Positions 58,196-64,000 of a stretch of DNA of 64,000 bases are shown in pieces; the first letter of the stretch is position 1, and each line of letters starts with the position of its first letter. The translations under genes were made by a program, and so were the position numbers. The DNA lies in contig QJPP01007241.1 in the NCBI GenBank assembly GCA_003996215.1, positions 558,001-622,000 on the forward strand, in the 5' to 3' direction. Origin of the DNA: Jaltomata sinuosa (taxonomy: Eukaryota > Streptophyta > Magnoliopsida > Solanales > Solanaceae). Below the pieces are notes generated by a model. It worked only from the letters and a program-made list of their open reading frames with translations. It had not been told where the DNA came from and did no database searches.

Positions 58196-59680
58196 ATGCC
58201 TCCAAGAAGAACCACCAGACAAGGGGCCGCAACTGGAACCTCAGTCCCCCAGGGACGAATGCTGAAGAGGTTCACCCTACCCATGGGATGCAAACCCGAT
58301 ATGGAGTCTGCATTGCTGACCCCATCGCTCCTACTGGAATCCCACCAGTCACCCCTGCTACTGCTCCTACTACTGATCCTGTTATTATTCCTACTCGAGC
58401 CTGCAAGATCGGTACTACTCGAGTTCAGTCTTCGCAGGGCGAAGTTACTAATGTTGAATTCAAGCAGACTATGTAGATGCTTTCTCAGATTGTGTCCTCT
58501 CAGTCTCGCCGGTCAGGCGGTGTTGGTGCTAACACCGAATCCTCAGATGCTACTAGAGTAGATAGTTCAAGCGACTGAACTCACCAGCTTTCACAGGGTC
58601 CAACGTCGAGGAAGATCCTCAAGATTGTGTGGACGAAATGGAGAAGATATGCAGAGGCATGCATGCTAGTGATACTGAAGGGGTGGAGTTGGCAGCCTAT
58701 TAGCTGAAAGGGGGTGGCCTATCAGTGGTATGATAAGTGGGAAGAGATAAGGGGTGAGGATGTTGATCCAGCTGTTTGTGAAGACTTTTTCGAAGCCTTT
58801 CTTGATCACTTCTTTCCTCAAGAAATGAGGGAAGCCAAGGGGAAGGAATTTGTTAACTTGAGGCAAGGAAAGATGAGTGTCAAGGAGTATACCTTGAAGT
58901 TTAATTAGCTGGCCCATTATGCTCCAGATATGGTATATGATATGAGGGCTCGAATGAGGAAGTTCACAAATGGCATCTCTGGTGACTTGGTATTGGCTTA
59001 CAAGGCAGCAATGTTGAACAAGGACATGGACTTACCCTGGTTGGTGGTTTACATTCAGCAGGTTGAGGATGAGAAAAAGAAGCAAATTAAGGTCGAGGAG
59101 CGTCAGAATAAGAGGAGCAGGCCGGCAGACCATGAGCTGACTCAGCAATATAGTGGTAAGGGTGATATACATTGGCCAAGGAAGAAGTCTTGGAGATATG
59201 CTCATTCATCGTCTAGTGCTCCTACCCCTAGACAATCGGATGATCAGCGGTTTCAGTCCAGCTATGGCTCCAGAATACAGGGTACTGAATCTCAGGGCAG
59301 TGTGGCCTAGTCAGCTCCATCTTATGCTCCTTGCGCCACTTGTGGTAAAGTTCACCGCGGTCAGTGTTTAGCAGGCAAGGGTGTGTGTTATGGTTATGGA
59401 CAGCCTGGCCATATCCACAAGGAGTGTCCTCAGGCTAAGAGAACTTTTGGGGGAAACAAGGCTTCAGCCCCTACTTCATCAGCCCCAAATGCTAAAGGAG
59501 CTACTTCTGGTACAGGCGGGGGTCGAAACCGTCTCTATGGGCTATCTACTCGCCAGGAATAAGAGTCTTCGCCTGATGTTGTCATGGGTATGTTATGGAT
59601 TTTCTCCCGTGATGTTTATGTATTACTTGATCCTGGCTCTACCTTATCTTATGTGACTCCTTATGCGGCTGTAAATTTTT
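58196..59680 (+). pseudogene. gag: Second Ty3 element gag, broken
   Basis: The start MPPRRTTRQGAATG is typical of this gag family. A frameshift near 58290 and stops at about 58474, 58577, 58700, 58906, 59308 and 59560 interrupt it. The capsid part reads AYQWYDKWEE, FFEAFLDHFFPQEMREAK and FVNLRQGKMSVKEYTLKF. The zinc knuckle is CYGYGQPGHIHKEC; the second cysteine ligand has become tyrosine (position about 59394), so zinc binding should fail. Confidence 0.88.
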
Positions 59681-62600
59681 GATTTTTCTCCCGAAAATAT
59701 TCCTGAACGCTTCTTAGTTTCCACCCCAGTCAGTGATTCCATTGTTGCTAGAAGAGTCTATAAGAATTGTATTGTGACTATCCTACTTAGGGAAATGGGG
59801 GTGGATTTGGTAGAATTAGATATGGTAGAGTTTGATGTAATTTTGGGGATGGATTGGCTTCACTCTTGCTATGCTAACATGGATTGTAGAACTAGAAAGG
59901 TCAAATTTTGCTTTCCTAATGAACCAGTCCTAGAATGGGAGGGTAGCCCCGTAGCGCCTAAAGAAAGGTTTATCTCCTATCTTAGAGCTCAAAAGATGAT
60001 ATCCAAAGGGTGTTTGTACCATTTGGTTCAAGTTAGGGATTCTAATATTGAAAGCCCTCTACTCCAGTCCGTCCCTATCGTTAATGAATTTCCTAAAGTA
60101 TTTCCTGAGGACCTCCCCGGAGTTCCTCCTGATAGAGAGATAGATTTTGGAATAGACCTTCTGCCTGACACCAGACCCATTTCTATTTCACCTTACAGAA
60201 TGGAGTTGAAAGAGTTAAAGGAACAATTGAAAGACCTCCTTGATAAGGGTTTCATCCGTCCTAGTGTCTCTCCTTGGGGTGCTCTCGTTCTCTTTTTGCG
60301 TAAGAAAGATGGTTCTCTTCGCATGTGTATTGATTATCGCCAACTGAATAAAGTGACAGTGAAAAACAAGTACCCTCTTCCCAGAATTGATGACCTTTTT
60401 GACCAACTTCAAGGTGCTAAATATTTCTCCAAAATAGACCTCTGTTCGGGTTACCATCAGTTAAAAGTTAGGGAGGTTAATATTCCTAAGACTGCTTTCC
60501 ATACTCGATATGGCCATTTCAAATTCTTGTTCATGTCCTTTGGTCTTACTAACACTCTTGCAGCCTTCATGGATCTTATGAACAGGGTGTTTAAGTAGTT
60601 TCTGGATATGTTTGTAATAATGTTTATTGATGACATCCTGGTTTACTCTCGGAGTGAAGAGGAGCATGCCTATCACCTCCGAATTGTGCTACAGACTCTT
60701 AATGAGCGAGAATTATATGCCAAGTGTGCGAATTTTAGCTAGACTCGGTGGCTTTGCTCGACCATATTGTGTCTAGTAAGGGGATTAAGGTAGATCCTCA
60801 AAAGATTAAAGTGGTGAAGAAATGGCCCCGACCCACGACTCCGATGAACATTAGGAGCTTCTTGGGTTTGACAGGATATTATAGGAGGTTTGTGGAAAAT
60901 TTCTCATCTATAGCCGCTCCATTGACAAAGTTGATGTAGAAAAAGGTTAAGTTCGTATGGTCCAATATTTGCGAGGGCAACTTTGAAAAGCTGAAGGATC
61001 GTTTGACCTCTGCCCCTGTCCTGAGTCTACTTGAGGGCATTGAGGGGTTTGTGGTTTATTGTGATGTGTCCCGGGTGGGACTTGGATGTGTACTTATGCA
61101 ACATGGGAAGGTTGTGGCATATGCTTCCAAACAACTTAAGGTTCACAAAAAGAACTACCCAACCCATGACCTTGAGTTAGCGGTGGTGGTTTTTGCACTC
61201 ATGATTTGGCATCATTATTTGTATGGAGTGCACGTGGACATCTTCACTGATCATAAAAGTTTGCAGTATTTTTTCACCCAGAAAGAGGAGAATCTCAGGC
61301 AAAGGAGGTGGCTCGAATTGCTGAAGGACTACGACACGAGCTTGCACTATCACCCAGGTAAGGCTAACGTAGTTGCTGATGCTCTTAGCAGGTTGTCTAT
61401 GGGGAGTCTTTCTCATGTGTAGGAGGAAAAGAGAGGATTGGTGAAAGACATTCGCCGGCTTGCCAACTTGGGGGTTCGGCTACTAGACTCCGAGGACGAC
61501 AGGATTATGGTGCATGAGATGGCTAAGTCATCCTTGGATGCTGAGGTGAAGGAAAAACAAGCTAATGACCCCATACTTATGCAAATTAAGGAGGATGTGA
61601 GGAAGTAGAAGATTATAACTTTCAAAATAGGAGGGGATGGCATCTTGCGGTATCAAGGGAAAGTGTGTGTGCTGAATGTGGACGGCTTACGCGAGAGGAT
61701 CTTGGCCAAGTTTCATACTTCTAAGTACACTATTCACCCTGGCTCTACTAAGATGTACCATGATTTGAAAGAGTTGTATTGGTGGAATAATATAAAGAGA
61801 GATATGGCCGACTTTGTTGTTAAGTGTTCCACCTATCAACAAGTTAAGGTTGAACACCTAAGGCCTGGTGGTATGTACCAAGACATAGCTATCCTGATGT
61901 GGAAGTGGGAGATGATAAACATGGATTTTATTACTGGTCGCTCGCGTTCGCGTAACCAATATGACTCCATCTGGGTCATTGTTGATAGGATGCCCAAGTC
62001 TTCCCATTTTCTACCTGTGAGAACAACTTATTCAGGGGAAGATTATGCGAAGTTATACATTCAAGAAATTCTCAGATTGCATGGTGCACCGGTGTCCATT
62101 ATATCTGATAGAGGGACGGAATTCACTTTGCAGTTTTGGAGAGCTTTCCAGAAAGGTTTGGGTACGCAGGTGAACCTCAGTACCACTTTTCATCCTCAAA
62201 CGGATGGGCAAGCGGAGTGCACTATTCAAACCCTGGAAGATATGTTGAGAGTGTGCGTCATTGATTTCAAAGGAAGTTGGGTATATCACTTGCCTCTTAT
62301 TGAATTTGCCTACAACAATAACTACCACTCAAGTATACAGATGGCACCATTTGAGGCTCTTTATGGTAGGAGGTGTAGATCGCCTATTCGATGGTATGAG
62401 GTGGGCGAAGCTAAGTTTTTAGGTCCAGACCTTGTGCACTAAGCGATGGAGAATGTTAAGACCATTCGAGAGAGGCTAAAGACTGCCCAAAGTCGCCAAA
62501 AGTCTTATGCTGATGTTAGAAGGAGGGAGTTGGAATTCGTCATTGGCAATTGTGTGTTCTTGAAAGTCTCTCCTATGAAGGGAGTTATGAGGTTTGGGCG

Positions 62601-62979
62601 GAAGGGTAAGCTCAGTCCTCGTTATATTGGCCCTTATCAAATTTTGAGGAAAATTAGAAATATTGCTTATGAGTTGGAGTTACCCGCGAATTTGGCATCG
62701 GTTCATCCCGTATTCCATGTGTCTATGCTCAAAAAGTGTATGGGTGATCATTCACTGGTAGTTCTTATAGCGAACATTGAGGTGAAAGATTCATTGTCAT
62801 ATGAAGAAGTCCCTGTAGAAATTTTGGATCGGCAAGTTCAAAAGTTAAGGACCAAAGAAATAGCTTCGGTGAAAGTGTTATGGAGGAATCAGAAAGTGAA
62901 AGAAGCTACTTGGAAATCGGAGGAGGATATGAAGGCTAGATACCCCACTTTGTTCGCTTCTTCAAACGAGGTTAATTAA
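59600..62979 (+). pseudogene. pol: Second Ty3 element pol: protease, RT, RNase H, integrase, chromodomain
   Basis: Protease LLDPGSTLSYVTPY (about 59630) is followed by a frameshift near 59680. The frame at 59774-60598 holds FDVILGMDWL, RPSVSPWGAL and RT (VKNKYPLPRIDDLFDQL, MSFGLTN). A stop at 60598 precedes the catalytic FIDDILVYS. RNase H (VVYCDVSRVGLG, FTDHKSL) runs to 61420. The integrase zinc region has lost one ligand (CSTYQQVK where CxxC is expected; about 61828-61840). The core has D, D and E in NMDFITGRS, ISDRGTEF and DGQAECTIQ. After a stop at 62440 the last frame holds GVMRFGRKGKLSPRY and the chromodomain-like VKVLWRNQKVKEATWKSEED. Confidence 0.9.
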
Positions 62980-63093
62980 GGTGCGAATCCCTAGCTTGTT
63001 TCCAATTCCTTTGTATGTTATTCCATAATATTTCTTTCGCACTCTTATGTCATGCTAAAAGTGTCCTTAATCATCATTCACGAACGAATGATC

Positions 63094-63108
63094 TCAAGGG
63101 GGAGATAT
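63094..63108 (+). other. Polypurine tract of the second Ty3 element
   Basis: CAAGGGGGAGATA stands immediately before the 3' LTR start and would prime plus-strand DNA synthesis. Confidence 0.85.
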
Positions 63109-63157
63109 TGTTACATCTCGCATTTCTTAAATCTTAAAGTGTGGGGAGATATACCTT

Positions 63158-63421
63158 GAAGACAGAAACTCATCTAATTTTGAAAGTTAAAACGGAAGGA
63201 AAAATGGACCGTTTAAAGAGACAACGGTTCATTCTCCCCACTGTTGCCAGAATCAGAAGTTCGTCGAATTTTGAAGGTTAAAACAGAAGGAAAAATGGAC
63301 TGTTTTGAGAGACAACGGTCCGTTCTCCCCACTGTTGTCAGTACCAAAAACCCATCAAATTTTGGAAGTTAAAACGCTTGAGAAAATGGTCCGTTTGTGA
63401 TCAAAACAGACCGTTTTGGCA
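63158..63421 (+). repeat. Tandem repeat of about 92 bp in the LTR upstream of its TATA box
   Basis: Units start near 63158, 63250 and 63342. Each has AAGTTAAAACG-like, AAAATGG(A)CCGTTT and, in the first two, AGAGACAACGGTCCGTTCTCC-like phrases. The CCGTT / AACGG words are inverted within units. Confidence 0.8.
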
Positions 63422-63478
63422 TTCATTTTTTATGCATCTTTCCTTTCCTAGACAATCATGATTTTAATTGAAATTGCC

Positions 63479-63486
63479 TATAAATA
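63479..63486 (+). promoter_or_regulatory. TATA box of the second element's LTR
   Basis: TATAAATA sits in a CCTATAAATAGG context after the repeat block, the usual layout of an LTR promoter. No transcription evidence is available from sequence. Confidence 0.7.
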
Positions 63487-64000
63487 GGACTCATAGGGCA
63501 TTTTTATGGGAACTTCTTTCCAAGATAGTTTCAAACACTCCTCTCCCTCAAAACACCAATCTTACAAGTATCAAAGGCTAGGGTTTCCACAAGAGTTCCT
63601 CTCCACAACTTTCTTCTCCAAGGTACGCAGAACGATCCTATTTCAAAGTATTTTCTAACACCATGGTTTTCGACCCTTATGCAAACGCTTATACTATTTT
63701 GAATATGAACTTAGAGTTGCAAGTATAGTCCTACTAGTTTTACTTAAAACTCATGAAATTGTGATTTCCCTACCTTTTACTTGAGATTGCTTCTGTATAT
63801 ACATACTGAATTGTACTGGAAAGGGGATTTGAATGGTTTTTACTCGTTCTTCCAAATATCCAAAAGACTTTAAATGGTTTATTGTTCTGGAAAGTATCGT
63901 TAGTTTAACGGTCTTTAAGAATGGATTGAATTGAGACAAGATTATTGTTTTTCTTAAATGAACCCTATGAAATGGGCATAATGAATTGTTGACAGACCTT

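Larger units (their letters stand above)
57950..64000 (+). mobile_element. Second Ty3/gypsy chromovirus-type element, 5' LTR mostly missing, 3' LTR runs off the window
   Basis: Only a remnant of the 5' LTR end (about 57950-57984, ACTCGGGACTATACCTCGG) and a worn primer site (TTGGTAT at 57987-57993) precede gag. Gag, protease, RT, RNase H, integrase and a chromodomain-like end follow to 62979. A polypurine tract and the 3' LTR start (TGTTACATCTCGC at 63109) come next. Its proteins differ from those of the 46-56 kb element, so it is another family. Many in-frame stops make it inactive. Confidence 0.92.
63109..64000 (+). repeat. 3' LTR of the second Ty3 element (partial, continues beyond the window)
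   Basis: The LTR starts TGTTACATCTCGCATTTC right after the polypurine tract. A TATA box (TATAAATA, 63479-63486) should place transcription start near 63510. Three units of a repeat of about 92 bp precede it (63158-63421). The right end is not in the window. Confidence 0.88.

Overview
This is a 64 kb piece of a plant nuclear genome, almost certainly from the nightshade family (Solanaceae). It is AT-rich, genes are sparse and have GT-AG introns, and most of the DNA is transposable element. The SINE/LINE 3' tails, several MITE families and the Ty3-type LTRs all look like families common in Solanaceae (family recognition is from memory, not from a search). Four gene-like loci could be recognised. 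(1) An intact two-exon tetraspanin of the TET3 type, plus strand, 15783-21559. (2) A U3 snoRNA gene, plus strand, about 25040-25312, with plant-type USE and TATA elements and a perfect 52-bp internal tandem duplication. (3) A DUF604 (fringe-like, GT31-related) glycosyltransferase, minus strand, 28378-32608, whose last exon is not visible. (4) A strongly diverged importin-alpha-like ARM-repeat locus, minus strand, scattered over about 36.4-56.5 kb, with duplicated terminal exons and a tandem array of N-terminal exons.

Layout. 1-15 kb is intergenic: a LINE relic (3.4-5.3 kb), MITEs, a hAT-like element with a clean 8-bp target duplication (8.2-8.6 kb), two copies of one MITE in inverted orientation (9.24-10.2 kb), a decayed fragment of plastid 23S rRNA (11.65-11.9 kb) and a retroposon with a 22-bp target duplication (13.3-13.5 kb). 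15.0-21.7 kb holds the tetraspanin; its 5' flank is present three times in direct order and its 4.9-kb intron is full of repeats. 22-27.8 kb holds the U3 gene, the 3' end of a LINE, and a 1,157-bp MULE-type element with 9-bp target duplications. 28.4-32.6 kb is the glycosyltransferase, whose intron contains a 2.06-kb solo LTR. 35-42.8 kb carries importin-like 3' exons, tandemly duplicated together with their 3' flank and broken by a solo LTR. 43-46.2 kb is a minisatellite followed by the N-terminal exon array. 46.2-55.9 kb is a complete but mutated Ty3/gypsy chromovirus-type retrotransposon (minus strand, LTRs of about 2.27 kb, target duplication AAAAT) inserted in that array. A second Ty3/gypsy element of another family runs on the plus strand from about 57.95 kb past the end of the window.

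The protein-coding loci show no functional link to one another; this is ordinary dispersed plant gene space. No clearly new biological system was found. The observations most worth following are the duplicated C'/B-box region of the U3 gene, the importin-alpha-like locus with amplified exons, clusters of short palindromes or inverted-repeat motifs inside the LTRs, and the frequency of local tandem duplications.
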